NCBI GenBank assembly: GCA_934292725.1
Contig: CAKQXY010000007.1
Location: 35,701 to 99,700, forward strand
Length of the DNA: 64,000 nt
From: an uncultured Lachnospiraceae bacterium
GTDB taxonomy: Bacteria > Bacillota > Clostridia > Lachnospirales > Lachnospiraceae
Direction of reading: 5' to 3'
Positions 24,305 through 33,345 of this stretch are shown here, piece after piece (the stretch's first letter is position 1; each line of letters begins with the position of its first letter). A program made the translations under genes and the position numbers. The notes under the pieces were generated by a model. The model saw nothing but the letters and a program-made list of their open reading frames with translations, was not told the origin of the DNA and ran no database searches.

Positions 24305-25393
24305 TTACTTCTGCTTTTTGCTGTCGTTTAAAATTGCAGTAAAGAATGCCAGCGCCAGACCTTGTCCCCATCCCTGGATCCAAGCCTTTGGAACGCCCAT
24401 ATATCCCTCGCGGTCTTTCATAACTGCTGTACCGCCTGATACGTTCAATACTCTTCCATCTGCGGAAACATTATCTAAAATGCCTTTTAATGCCTTCTGA
24501 ACATACTTTGCATGAAGCGGATTGTTCATCTCTACCATTGCTGCTGCGATACCTGCTGATGCAGATACTTCTTCGTATGCTTCTTCATCATCGAGAATTG
24601 TTCTCCAAAGACCATTTTCTGTCTGAACGAGTTTCAATGCTGCAAGCTGATCGCGAAGTGAGCACTCTACGTCCATGCACGGTGGGAACAGATACCAGTC
24701 ATACAGATTCTTCTTTACCTGAGACATGGTATATGCTGCCCATGCATTAGCACGGCCCCAGTAAAAGCCTGACATGTGATCTTTATGAACGTTGTTGTAG
24801 CCATGATACCACAGGCTTGTCTCTTTGTTCTGCAGATACTGAATATGCCAGTAATACTGATTTAAGGAATCGTTGATGATGTCCATTGCCTGCGGCTGAT
24901 ACTCCATAAGTGCTGCATCTTTTGGATCGTCTGGATTAAGCATACGAAGCTTTGAACCAACGCGAAGCATTAAGAAAGCTGCCATAAAAAGTGTATCTGC
25001 CCAACACTGCTCTGGGAAATCGTTGTTGCTTGAAACGGTATGCTGCAATACATGATCACCAAAACGAAGTGCATCGTTTCTAAGGTAATCAATCTTACTC
25101 ATAACAAGATCCCAGTACTTCTTGTCGCCTGTGTACTCATAAAGAGTGATCAGGCAGTGACCCATTGCACAAGTATTTACATTCCATGACGGCAGACCCA
25201 TCTCGATGTACTCGTCTACCCAGTTCTTTAAAAATTCCATGTACTCTGTTTTTCCGGTTGCCTTATATGCCTCTGCCAGTCCATAATAAGCCACACCACA
25301 CGGCCAGTCCCATGTCAGATCCATGGTCATCGTCTTTTTTGCCACACGGTCAATCGCTGACAAAATTTCTTCATTGTCGAATGAAACCTTCAT
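24305..25393 (-). CDS. GH105 unsaturated rhamnogalacturonyl hydrolase
   Basis: Removes the unsaturated galacturonyl residue left by lyases on rhamnogalacturonan oligosaccharides. The 362-residue protein has the YteR/YesR-type (alpha/alpha)6-barrel pattern: WDWPCGVAYYGLAEAYKATG, NVNTCAMGHCLITLYEYTGD, then WADTLFMAAFLMLRVG with the probable catalytic D133. YWGRANAWAAYTM, SASAGIAAAM and GWGQGLALAFF follow. With no signal peptide it is cytoplasmic and needs imported substrate. The start MKVSFDN has AGGAGG five bases upstream; an upstream ATG in frame is unlikely. It follows the GH112 gene by 13 bp and ends in a strong terminator, so the two form an operon. Confidence 0.9.
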   Translation of the reverse strand: MKVSFDNEEILSAIDRVAKKTMTMDLTWDWPCGVAYYGLAEAYKATGKTEYMEFLKNWVDEYIEMGLPSWNVNTCAMGHCLITLYEYTGDKKYWDLVMSKIDYLRNDALRFGDHVLQHTVSSNNDFPEQCWADTLFMAAFLMLRVGSKLRMLNPDDPKDAALMEYQPQAMDIINDSLNQYYWHIQYLQNKETSLWYHGYNNVHKDHMSGFYWGRANAWAAYTMSQVKKNLYDWYLFPPCMDVECSLRDQLAALKLVQTENGLWRTILDDEEAYEEVSASAGIAAAMVEMNNPLHAKYVQKALKGILDNVSADGRVLNVSGGTAVMKDREGYMGVPKAWIQGWGQGLALAFFTAILNDSKKQK

Positions 25394-25406
25394 GTTTTCC
25401 TCCTGA

Positions 25407-27572
25407 TTATAAAATCTTTGTTGCAAATGGTGCAAGCTCTACAGTTACATCACCCTTTGCAGTCTTAATTACTGTCTTCTGTGTGTCACCACTGTTGTTG
25501 ATGACTACCAGCTTATCAATTTCCTCATAATATGCACACTCAGTATACAGGTTGTCACAGATATAATCTCTTACCTTATCTTCCTTGCCAAGAAGTGTTA
25601 ACAGCGCTCTCATTAAGAAACGTGTAGACTCCTTTGATACGCGGAATGAGGAAAGATACATTGCCTTACCTGCACCAAACTGATTCAGTGTAATAAGCGG
25701 TGTCTTTCCATTAGCAGCCAGTACGCTTACATTTGCGCTCTTACAGTAAACGCCCGGATTTTCTACCATTGATTCACCGATATTTGGTGTATCTTCCATA
25801 ACAAATGTGCCTTCTGTAACTGGATTTACATACTTTCCGATGCACTTTTTGGTGCCAAGATCCTTGTCGATGCCAAAGACAGGTGCTAACTGGAAGAAAC
25901 TTCCATTTGCCCATACAGCAGACGGATCATTTACGCCAAGCAGACCTCCGCCATTGTGAACGAATGCAGTCAGTGCCTCGATTACACCAGCTTCCTTCCA
26001 ATAATCGCCGCCGCTCCATGCGCTGTTTGCAACACCTGCGTTAATGATAACCTTTACATCTTCAGGAATGCCGTTTGCTAAAACATCATCAAAGCTCATA
26101 AACTGTACGTCAAACGGAAGACCTGAAATTGCATCAAGAAGATTTGTCAAATCAACCTCTGGATGCTCATGCAGATGACCGCTGCAAATCCATGAACGAA
26201 GTGAACCCCATGCAGTAAGCACTGCTACCTTGCCCGGCAATGTGTATGGCTCACATGATGCGTTGAAGCTCTTTAACAGACGAAACTCATCTGCTACCTG
26301 TGCAATGTAATCACAGAAATCCGGGAATGGCTCTACAAGATGCAGATATCCGCCCAAACCAATACGGTCTACAGGCTTACGAAGAAGTGCACGGCGCACA
26401 TTTACCCAGTAACGGCTTGCATCCAGCTTTGGATTTCCGCCCGGTGCAAATGTCGGCTCACCTGTCAGACCAGTCGGGAACAAATATGGATGGAAACGAA
26501 GCTCATGCGTAACACCATCTACACCTGCGCAAAGACGTGCCTCAAAGCCATTGAATACACACTTAATCACCCCATCAAAGCCAAACTCCTTAAAACGCTT
26601 GGAATACGGCTCTACACCAATCCAGCTGTCATCATAGAAAACATAAGCTTTCTTTCCATAGCTGTGAACGATATCGATTAACTTCTTTCCGAAGCTTACA
26701 ACAAATTCATTGATAAAATCCATCCATGCTCTGTACTTTTTAGATGGAACATTGTGGGTGGAGGTATAAAGTCCTGCATTGACAAAATCCTCAGATGTCA
26801 TCGCATAGCCATACTTCTTCTCAAATTCCTTGAGTGCTAACGGTGTGGTTGTCATTGCATATGAACCCCAGTCAGAGAATGCATCTCTGCAGTTTTTGTC
26901 ATCTTTCCAGAACCATGCAAAGTTGTAGAACATGGAAGTAAAACGAACTACCGTTGTATCTGGATTTTTCTCACACCACTCTGTCATCCATTTGATCATA
27001 TGATCCTGTGTCTCTGGGTATCTTGGATCAACTGCCATCAGATGCTCCTTATCACCCCAGTCATTTGTGATGTGATTATACATGGAAATTTCTTCCCAGA
27101 GACGAACTGCAAGGAAGTTTACTGTATAGCTGTGCCACGGTGCTGCACCAGTAATAGTTACTGTTTCTGCCTCAGAATCAAAGCTCCAGCTCTTGATCTC
27201 CTCGCCTGTGGTGCGGTCAAAAACCTGCCAATATGCCAGTGCTTCCTCTGACTTATTGAGCTTAAACTGCTGAGTAAAATATCCCTTTAATGGGCTGATC
27301 ACTACTGTATCAGACTCTGCCATAACAGGCTCGCTCATTAAGAAGTTTTGCTGAAGTTTATCCATATTTTTTTTCGCCCATGCATTATCGGCGCGGATTA
27401 CGCAGATCGTAGAGTAAATGCCATACCCTGCCTTTGTAATATCTTCAGAAAGCTTCGTACCATCGCTGTCACGAATAACGTCTGCTCCCCATTTTTCTGC
27501 CATTTTTAATGTCAGGTTCTCAAAACCTGCTTCACCCGGCAGCGTAAAGCTGCCTTTCTTTATTTCTGCCAT
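25407..27572 (-). CDS. GH112 phosphorylase, probably galactosyl-rhamnose phosphorylase
   Basis: A 721-residue inverting phosphorylase of family GH112. Matches to characterised lacto-N-biose phosphorylase include LTLKMAEKWGADVIRDSDGT, MYNHITNDWGDKEH, VVRFTSMFYNFAWFW and YDDSWIGVEPY. By alignment from memory the acid/base aspartate is D315. ISGLPFDVQFMSFDDVLANGI and the glutamine amidotransferase-like NGGGLLGVNDPS follow. Members cleave beta-galactosides with phosphate: lacto-N-biose/galacto-N-biose or D-galactosyl-beta-1,4-L-rhamnose. The adjoining GH105 gene favours the rhamnose substrate from rhamnogalacturonan I. No transporter is next to it, so uptake is encoded elsewhere. GGGAGG precedes the ATG. 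Confidence 0.9.
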   Translation of the reverse strand: MAEIKKGSFTLPGEAGFENLTLKMAEKWGADVIRDSDGTKLSEDITKAGYGIYSTICVIRADNAWAKKNMDKLQQNFLMSEPVMAESDTVVISPLKGYFTQQFKLNKSEEALAYWQVFDRTTGEEIKSWSFDSEAETVTITGAAPWHSYTVNFLAVRLWEEISMYNHITNDWGDKEHLMAVDPRYPETQDHMIKWMTEWCEKNPDTTVVRFTSMFYNFAWFWKDDKNCRDAFSDWGSYAMTTTPLALKEFEKKYGYAMTSEDFVNAGLYTSTHNVPSKKYRAWMDFINEFVVSFGKKLIDIVHSYGKKAYVFYDDSWIGVEPYSKRFKEFGFDGVIKCVFNGFEARLCAGVDGVTHELRFHPYLFPTGLTGEPTFAPGGNPKLDASRYWVNVRRALLRKPVDRIGLGGYLHLVEPFPDFCDYIAQVADEFRLLKSFNASCEPYTLPGKVAVLTAWGSLRSWICSGHLHEHPEVDLTNLLDAISGLPFDVQFMSFDDVLANGIPEDVKVIINAGVANSAWSGGDYWKEAGVIEALTAFVHNGGGLLGVNDPSAVWANGSFFQLAPVFGIDKDLGTKKCIGKYVNPVTEGTFVMEDTPNIGESMVENPGVYCKSANVSVLAANGKTPLITLNQFGAGKAMYLSSFRVSKESTRFLMRALLTLLGKEDKVRDYICDNLYTECAYYEEIDKLVVINNSGDTQKTVIKTAKGDVTVELAPFATKIL

Positions 27573-27761
27573 CTCATCCTCCCTTTCCTGAAAAGCTCAC
27601 AGCTTCTCACACTTTCGGTAGTTACCCTTATCATAACCGAAATAATTGATCAATTCTAATCATATTGTTGCCTTTTCTTTGCAGTTTTGACGAAATAGCG
27701 TGTCTTTGTCATTCTTTTCACATACATTTTCAACAAAGCAGTTTAGAAGTTTGTTTCATGC

Positions 27762-27790
27762 TTGCAAGTATCCTTTTTTTCCTTTACAAT
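27762..27790 (+). promoter_or_regulatory. Promoter of luxS
   Basis: TTGCAA (27762-27767), a 17-bp spacer and TACAAT (27785-27790). A small hairpin CAGAC/GTCTG (27797-27814) stands at the start of the leader. The space from 27573 to 27761 shows no gene. Confidence 0.65.
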
Positions 27791-27867
27791 GAAAGTCAGA
27801 CAAGCAACTGTCTGATAAAAAAATTAGGTCAAAATTCATTTTAAAATTTAGAAAGGATATATGTATT

Positions 27868-28347
27868 ATGGAAAAAATTGCAAGCTTTCAGGTCAATCAC
27901 CTTACTCTTGTTCCTGGCGTTTATGTTTCTCGCCGTGACAAAGTTGGAAATGAAACATTAACAACTTTTGATCTTCGCATGACAAGACCAAACAAAGAGC
28001 CTGTCATGAACACAGCTGAGGTTCACACACTTGAGCATCTTGGCGCCACATTTTTACGCAATCATCCTGTATGGAAGGATCGCGTCATTTATTTTGGACC
28101 GATGGGATGCAGAACTGGATTTTATCTGATCTTAGTTGGTGAATTGGAGCCGATGGACATTATTGATCTGCTTTGTGAAATGTATGCTTTTATGGCTGGT
28201 TTTGAAGGTGAGGTACCAGGTGCAGATGCGATTTCCTGCGGAAACTATCTTGATATGAACCTTCCTATGGCAAAGTATCTGGCAAAACGCTATCTCGATA
28301 ACGTGCTGGCAAACATAAGTGAGGCAAATACTATTTACCCTGAATAA
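27868..28347 (+). CDS. luxS: S-ribosylhomocysteine lyase
   Basis: Splits S-ribosylhomocysteine to homocysteine and DPD, the precursor of AI-2, in the activated methyl cycle. The 159-residue protein has the zinc site H53-TLE-H57 with C124 (ISCGNYLDM) and the catalytic cysteine C81 in GPMGCRTGFYL. Length is normal. AGAAAGG lies before the ATG. It is monocistronic with its own promoter and a shared terminator. Confidence 0.97.
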   Translation: MEKIASFQVNHLTLVPGVYVSRRDKVGNETLTTFDLRMTRPNKEPVMNTAEVHTLEHLGATFLRNHPVWKDRVIYFGPMGCRTGFYLILVGELEPMDIIDLLCEMYAFMAGFEGEVPGADAISCGNYLDMNLPMAKYLAKRYLDNVLANISEANTIYPE

Positions 28348-28362
28348 TTTAATCACATATAC

Positions 28363-28403
28363 AAAAGGCACAGCCACAATTTTCTCGCGGCCGTGCCTCT
28401 TTT
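28363..28403. terminator. Bidirectional terminator between luxS and yebC
   Basis: GGCACAGCC (28367-28375) pairs with GGCCGTGCC (28389-28397). T-rich sequence follows on the plus strand and AAAA precedes on the other side, so it can serve both converging genes. Confidence 0.85.
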
Positions 28404-28407
28404 ATTT

Positions 28408-29154
28408 TTATTCGTCTTCCTCTTCCGGCTGATTCCAGTTGTGATATACTTCCTGTACATCATCATCGTCATCCAGCATATCAAGAATACGGTTCATAAG
28501 CTTTACATCATTATCAGATGTCAGATCTACATAATTCTGAGGAATCATAGTAACCTCTGCGCTTGCCATCGGAACACCTGCTTTTTCAAGTGCCTCTCTT
28601 ACCTCAGAGAAGCTGTCTGGATCGGTGTAGATCTCGTAGCAATCTTCTTCCTCGGAGAAATCCTCTGCACCTGCATCAAGAGCAGTCATCATCAGCTCAT
28701 CTGCATCGCCTTCGTACTCTTCCTTATCTACGATAATCTGACCCTTGCGGTCAAACATGAAGGATACGCAGCCATTTGTTCCTACGTTTCCGCTGCCCTT
28801 TGTGAAAGCGTTGCGCACATTTGATGCGGTACGGTTACGGTTATCGGTCAGTGTCTCTACAATGATCGCAGTTCCGCTTGGGCCATATCCCTCGTAAGTG
28901 ATAGACTCGTAGTTTGCAGCATTTGCATCTCCTGCTGCCTTCTTGATGCTGCGGTCAATAGTATCATTTGGCATGTTGTTTGCCTTTGCCTTTGCAACGA
29001 CATCACGCAGCTTGCTGTTGTTTGCCGGATCTGCTCCGCCTTCCTTTACTGCAACTGCGATCTCACGGCCGATACGGGTAAATACTTTTCCCTTTGCGGC
29101 ATCGTTCTTTTCCTTCTTATGCTTAATATTGGCAAATTTAGAATGTCCTGACAT
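28408..29154 (-). CDS. yebC: YebC/PmpR family protein
   Basis: A 248-residue protein that starts SGHSKFANIKHKKEKNDAAKGKVFTRIGREI, the family signature. ESITYEGYGPSGTAIIVETLTDNRNRTASNVR and GCVSFMFDRKG follow, with an acidic C-terminus. Once viewed only as transcription regulators, family members are now also linked to translation of difficult sequences such as proline runs. Complete and of normal size. It converges with luxS. Confidence 0.95.
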   Translation of the reverse strand: MSGHSKFANIKHKKEKNDAAKGKVFTRIGREIAVAVKEGGADPANNSKLRDVVAKAKANNMPNDTIDRSIKKAAGDANAANYESITYEGYGPSGTAIIVETLTDNRNRTASNVRNAFTKGSGNVGTNGCVSFMFDRKGQIIVDKEEYEGDADELMMTALDAGAEDFSEEEDCYEIYTDPDSFSEVREALEKAGVPMASAEVTMIPQNYVDLTSDNDVKLMNRILDMLDDDDDVQEVYHNWNQPEEEDE

Positions 29155-29257
29155 TTTTAACGCTCCTTTGTGACTTAAAACTATATGTTTGTTTAACTAA
29201 TTTATCTTATCATGTATTTTTCAATCTTGCAAGTATAATTTGAAAGACCCGCTCTAT

Positions 29258-29608
29258 CTATGTACGGGTGATATCTAAGCTGACGCGCAGTGCCTCGTCT
29301 ATCTGGCGGATCATATCCTCCTCCAGATGACATACCTTTTCGCGAAGGCGCTGTTTGTCTATCGTGCGAAGCTGCTCTAGTAATACAACTGAATCTTTTA
29401 CGATGCTGCAGCAGCGTGAATCGATTACAACATGCGTTGGCAGCTTTGCCTTTGACATGCGCGATGTAATGGCGGCACAAATCACTGTCGGGCTGTGCCT
29501 GTTTCCCATATCGTTTTGTATAATAAGTACCGGGCGGACACCACCCTGTTCAGAACCTACCACAGGGCGAAGATCCGCATAATAAATATCACCTCTACGG
29601 ATTACCAT
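29258..29608 (-). CDS. mazF: MazF/PemK-type endoribonuclease toxin
   Basis: A 116-residue EndoA-like mRNA interferase: MVIRRGDIYYADLRPVVGSEQGGVRPVLIIQND, then GNRHSPTVICAAITS and THVVIDSR, closely matching the Bacillus EndoA fold with the conserved R in GVRPVL and T in AITS. The ATG at 29608 has GGAG nine bases upstream; an in-frame TTG at 29623 is less likely. It follows alr, as ndoA does in Bacillus, but the ribbon-helix-helix antitoxin gene normally between them is absent. The 203 bp between contain only a 20-codon frame (29716-29778, MSKQSVLRMFLKMQECKAQR). Confidence 0.93.
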   Translation of the reverse strand: MVIRRGDIYYADLRPVVGSEQGGVRPVLIIQNDMGNRHSPTVICAAITSRMSKAKLPTHVVIDSRCCSIVKDSVVLLEQLRTIDKQRLREKVCHLEEDMIRQIDEALRVSLDITRT

Positions 29609-29811
29609 ATATGCACACTCCAATTTCTTTCAGGATATTCTAAGTATTTCCATATTGGAATTTCTTATTCATCCTGACAGATGCTGTTATTGTATGGTAT
29701 GTGCATATATTGATCATCGCAACAATTTAACGCTGTGCTTTGCACTCCTGCATCTTCAAAAACATTCGTAATACGCTTTGCTTACTCATGTTTCTGACCT
29801 TTTGACTCTGA

Positions 29812-30990
29812 TTACATAAAATCACAGTAATCGTCTTCGTTATAATCCTTGCTTCCGACTACTTTGCCGTGGCGATAATAAACTCTTGGAATACGCTTTC
29901 CAAGGTCACACAAAAGTTCATAATTAAAGCTTCCTGCAAGTTCAGAAACTTCCTCAGCGCTCAGCTCATTATCACCGCTTTTTCCAATGACAACTACCTC
30001 ATCGCCTTCTTTTGCTTCTGGAATATCGCTGATATCTACCATTGTCTGGTCCATGCAGATACGGCCCAAAATCGGTGCTTTCTTTCCATTGATTAAAATA
30101 CTTCCCTTATTTGAAAGTGCTCTTGGATAACCGTCTCCATAGCCGATTGGAATCGTAGCTACCACAGTTTCATGATCTGTTACAAATGTTGCCCCATAGC
30201 CGATTGCTGTACCTGCCGGGACAGTCTTAATATAGGCAATCTCAGACTTTAGTGTCAGTGCCGGTGTAAGCGATACAATATCCTTTCTGACTTCCTCTGA
30301 CGGGTAATAGCCGTACAGAGAAATACCAATACGAAACATATTGCCCGGCGCATTTGTCATCCAGATACCTGCTGCTGAATTTGCACAATGGCAGATTGGA
30401 GGACAGCACCCTGCCTCTCTTAAGCTCTCTACTATCTTTTGAAAGCGTTTTTGCTGCTCAATAGCGCCCTGATTTTTGATCATATCAGCAGTTGCCATAT
30501 GAGTAAAAATACCTTCTGTACAGATATTCGCCTGAGTTGAAAGCCATTTTACAAAAGAAAGTGCATGCTCTGGTGTCATACCAATGCGGCTCATTCCCGT
30601 ATCTACTTTTACATGTACATATGCTTTTTTACCCATCTTCTTTGCCGTCTCAGAAAGAAGCATTATCTTCTCTTCCTCAAAACCGGCATAACGAATTTTA
30701 TGATCAACCAGATCTGCAAAGCGTTCCGGATGAACATAACCGAGCACCAGAATGGGCTTTGTGATGTTATGGCGGCGCAGATTTAATGCCTCGTCAATTG
30801 TGGCTACGGCATAGCCCCATACCAGATCATCAATTGTTTTTGCTACTGGGACGGCTCCCAGACCATATCCATCTGTTTTAATAACACCGCAAAGCATTGC
30901 CTCTTTTGGAACATTATCTCTAAACGACTCCATATTGGCTCTTATGGCATCAAGATTAACCTCTGCCCAGACTCTGTGATAGTTATGCAT
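29812..30990 (-). CDS. alr: Alanine racemase
   Basis: Interconverts L- and D-alanine for peptidoglycan. The 392-residue PLP enzyme has the lysine motif as VIKTDGYGLGA (K38; more often VKADAYGHG) and HVKVDTGMSRIGM in the barrel. FRIGISLYGYYPS is the PLP phosphate-binding region, and the second catalytic tyrosine is in AIGYGATF. It is the third gene of rex-nnr-alr, four bases after the nnr stop. GAAGG lies nine bases before the ATG. Confidence 0.95.
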   Translation of the reverse strand: MHNYHRVWAEVNLDAIRANMESFRDNVPKEAMLCGVIKTDGYGLGAVPVAKTIDDLVWGYAVATIDEALNLRRHNITKPILVLGYVHPERFADLVDHKIRYAGFEEEKIMLLSETAKKMGKKAYVHVKVDTGMSRIGMTPEHALSFVKWLSTQANICTEGIFTHMATADMIKNQGAIEQQKRFQKIVESLREAGCCPPICHCANSAAGIWMTNAPGNMFRIGISLYGYYPSEEVRKDIVSLTPALTLKSEIAYIKTVPAGTAIGYGATFVTDHETVVATIPIGYGDGYPRALSNKGSILINGKKAPILGRICMDQTMVDISDIPEAKEGDEVVVIGKSGDNELSAEEVSELAGSFNYELLCDLGKRIPRVYYRHGKVVGSKDYNEDDYCDFM

Positions 30991-30994
30991 ATCC

Positions 30995-32587
30995 TTATAC
31001 CTTCTTCCTGCTTGTTTGTATCAGCACTTTTGATAGCCCATCTGCCAGATCACGCGCGATCATACTGTATGGGCTCTTTTCCTTTGCCGCCTCATCACCA
31101 GCTGCGCCATGCAGCCAGACACCAAGAACAGCTGCCCTCTCGGCAGACAGCCCCTGTGCGGCAAGCGACGCGATCACGCCTGTCAGTACGTCACCGCTTC
31201 CGCCTGTTGCCATACCGCTGTTTCCGGTAAGATTAAGATATCTGTTTTTTTGTGTTAGAATGACTGTGCGAGCATCCTTGCAGACACATATGCATCCAAA
31301 CTTTTTTTGTAATTCTTCTGCAAAAGACAAAAGATTTTTAGCTGCCTCCTTCGCAGATGAGTTCATTAAGCGACCAAGCTCACCTGGATGCGGCGTAAGA
31401 ATAACATTTTCTCCAAGGTATTCTGCCTGATCAATATTTGTTCTCATTGCAAGCAAATTTAAGGCATCTGCATCAATAACAATAGGGCAATTTTGTGATT
31501 TATTCCACTCTAAGACCATATCCAAAAGCTTTTTTGCTAAGGTATCGGTTGAAAGTCCTGGTCCGATCACAATAGCTTTTGCCTTTTTAAGTACCTCATT
31601 TTGCAGATATGACAGCTCTTCTTCGTCTTCATTTTTTGGAATACAATGGAGCACTGCCTCTGGAAGCAGCTGCTGTAAAACCAGACGATTGCATTCAGGT
31701 GTGACAATATCAACAAGACCAGCTCCTGTGCGATAGGCAGCAAGTGCCGACAAATATGCAGCTCCTGCCATGCCGCTGCTTCCTGCAATAATCACAACAC
31801 GGCCAAACGTCCCTTTATTGCCCCACAGACAGCGGCTGCCAAGCCAGTCTTTTGCATCAGATTTTTCAAGACAATTAAATGGCAGTCCGTCTATATGATA
31901 AACTGCTTCATTTGGCATACCTATATCGCATATGATTGTCTTATCTGATAATGATGCACCAGGATATAGAAACTGACCTACTTTTCCATAGCCAAACGTG
32001 ATCTGTACATCTGCCTTAACACATGCACCGAGCACCTGTCCGCTTTTTGCGTCTAAACCAGAGCATATATCAACAGCAACGCCATATGCACCGCACTCTT
32101 TTTTATGTTCGTTCCACTCTTCAATAGCAGCGCGGTAAACTCCACTCACACTGCGCGACAAGCCAACGCCAAATAGAGCATCCACATACACCTGCGCCGG
32201 CACATAAAGATTTGAAAGCTCTAATCTGTACTCTTCTTCATCCTTATCATCTGGCTCATAAAAGTATTGCACAGGCAAAATATCCATTTTGTCTAAAAGC
32301 GCTTTTTGATAAAGCCATTCCTTTGTTGCCTTCTCGATTTGTCCAACAGCAGCGATTCTGACAGACCAGCCGTTTTGTGATAGGATTCTTGCCATTGCCA
32401 GTCCATCAGCACCATTATTTCCCATGCCGCACATAATAAAGACGCGTCCTGGTTTTTGCACTGACATGATGTGCTGTGCTGCACAAAGTGCTGCACGCTC
32501 CATCAAAATCAGGCTTTCCATTCCAAACTCTTTAATTGACCATGTGTCCGCCTGCTTCATCTGCTTTCCTGTCAACAGCTGCTTCAT
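30995..32587 (-). CDS. nnr: Bifunctional NAD(P)H-hydrate epimerase / ADP-dependent dehydratase
   Basis: Repairs hydrated NAD(P)H. The 530-residue protein joins an N-terminal YjeF-N epimerase domain with a C-terminal ribokinase-like dehydratase. The first shows MKQADTWSIKEFGMESLILMERA, CGMGNNGADGLAMARIL and AVDICSGLDAKSG. The second shows GRVVIIAGSSGMAGAAYLSALAAYRTGAGLV, DADALNLL, ILTPHPGELGRL and GNSGMATGGSGDVLTG. It lies two bases after rex, so NADH-responsive Rex and NAD(P)H repair share an operon. Confidence 0.95.
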   Translation of the reverse strand: MKQLLTGKQMKQADTWSIKEFGMESLILMERAALCAAQHIMSVQKPGRVFIMCGMGNNGADGLAMARILSQNGWSVRIAAVGQIEKATKEWLYQKALLDKMDILPVQYFYEPDDKDEEEYRLELSNLYVPAQVYVDALFGVGLSRSVSGVYRAAIEEWNEHKKECGAYGVAVDICSGLDAKSGQVLGACVKADVQITFGYGKVGQFLYPGASLSDKTIICDIGMPNEAVYHIDGLPFNCLEKSDAKDWLGSRCLWGNKGTFGRVVIIAGSSGMAGAAYLSALAAYRTGAGLVDIVTPECNRLVLQQLLPEAVLHCIPKNEDEEELSYLQNEVLKKAKAIVIGPGLSTDTLAKKLLDMVLEWNKSQNCPIVIDADALNLLAMRTNIDQAEYLGENVILTPHPGELGRLMNSSAKEAAKNLLSFAEELQKKFGCICVCKDARTVILTQKNRYLNLTGNSGMATGGSGDVLTGVIASLAAQGLSAERAAVLGVWLHGAAGDEAAKEKSPYSMIARDLADGLSKVLIQTSRKKV

Positions 32588-32589
32588 GA

Positions 32590-33222
32590 TTAATCCTCCT
32601 GATTGCTAAGACGATATGAAATACGCATCAGACTCTCCGACAAATGAACATTTTCTACAACCACATCATCTGGTACACGAAGATCGGTGTGGGCAAAATT
32701 CCAGATACCGCGAATGCCAATCTTAATAAGTCTTTTTGCTGCCGCCTCTGCTCCTGCCTTCGGAAGAGTCAGTGCTGCAATCTGAACGTCATTATTTCTG
32801 ATATAATCTTCCAGATCATCCATTGAATAAACTGGAATACCACGCACAGTCTTTCCCTTTAACTGTGGATTTGTATCAAACATTGCCTTTGCAACAAAAC
32901 CACGACGCTCGAAATTTGCATAGTTTGCAATTGCCTGACCAAGATTTCCTGCACCGATTATAATTAAATTGTATGTCTTATCAAGCCCCAATATTTTTCC
33001 GATTTCATGATAAAGATACTTTACATTATAGCCGTATCCCTGCTGTCCGAAGCCTCCAAAATTATTCAGATCCTGTCTAATCTGTGACGCCGTGATCTGC
33101 ATTCTTTTGGATAACTCTCCGGAAGAAATTCGCTCTACGCCCTCCTGCATAAGTTCTCCCAGATAACGATAATACCGCGGCAGCCGTTTGATAACAGCTC
33201 TGGATATTTCTCTATGCTCCAT
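32590..33222 (-). CDS. rex: Redox-sensing transcriptional repressor Rex
   Basis: A 210-residue winged-helix repressor that binds NADH. The DNA-binding part has ISRAVIKRLPRYYRYLGEL and SGELSKRMQITASQIRQDLNNFGGFGQQGYGYNV. The Rossmann part has LIIIGAGNLGQAIANY and ends with a domain-swapped helix (VHLSESLMRISYRL). In Clostridia, Rex controls fermentation genes according to the NADH/NAD ratio. The start with AAAAGGAG upstream is chosen over a longer frame by seven codons. It is the first gene of rex-nnr-alr(-mazF). Confidence 0.96.
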   Translation of the reverse strand: MEHREISRAVIKRLPRYYRYLGELMQEGVERISSGELSKRMQITASQIRQDLNNFGGFGQQGYGYNVKYLYHEIGKILGLDKTYNLIIIGAGNLGQAIANYANFERRGFVAKAMFDTNPQLKGKTVRGIPVYSMDDLEDYIRNNDVQIAALTLPKAGAEAAAKRLIKIGIRGIWNFAHTDLRVPDDVVVENVHLSESLMRISYRLSNQED

Positions 33223-33263
33223 GATGTCTCCTTTTTTAATCACTTGTGAATTTATTTTATTAT

Positions 33264-33303
33264 CTGTTTTTAAGCTTTAAATTAAATATTGCTTAAAAAC
33301 AAA
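33264..33303. promoter_or_regulatory. Inverted repeat upstream of rex
   Basis: TGTTTTTAAGC and its exact complement flank a 15-bp A/T-rich centre between the mgsA terminator and rex, in the rex promoter region. It differs from the compact Rex operator TTGTTAA-N4-TTAACAA, so its role is open. Confidence 0.45.
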
Positions 33304-33329
33304 TGAATGCAGCCTTAAGGGCTGCATTC
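33290..33329 (-). terminator. Terminator after mgsA
   Basis: GAATGCAGCC and GGCTGCATTC form a 10-bp stem (33305-33329), followed on the minus strand by ATTTGTTTTT. Confidence 0.75.
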
Positions 33330-33345
33330 TGTGCATAACTGCGTA

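Noticed and set aside
33264..33303. Rex operator upstream of rex
   Set aside because: The arms TGTTTTTAAGC/GCTTAAAAACA are 15 bp apart, unlike the compact Rex site; listed only as an inverted repeat.
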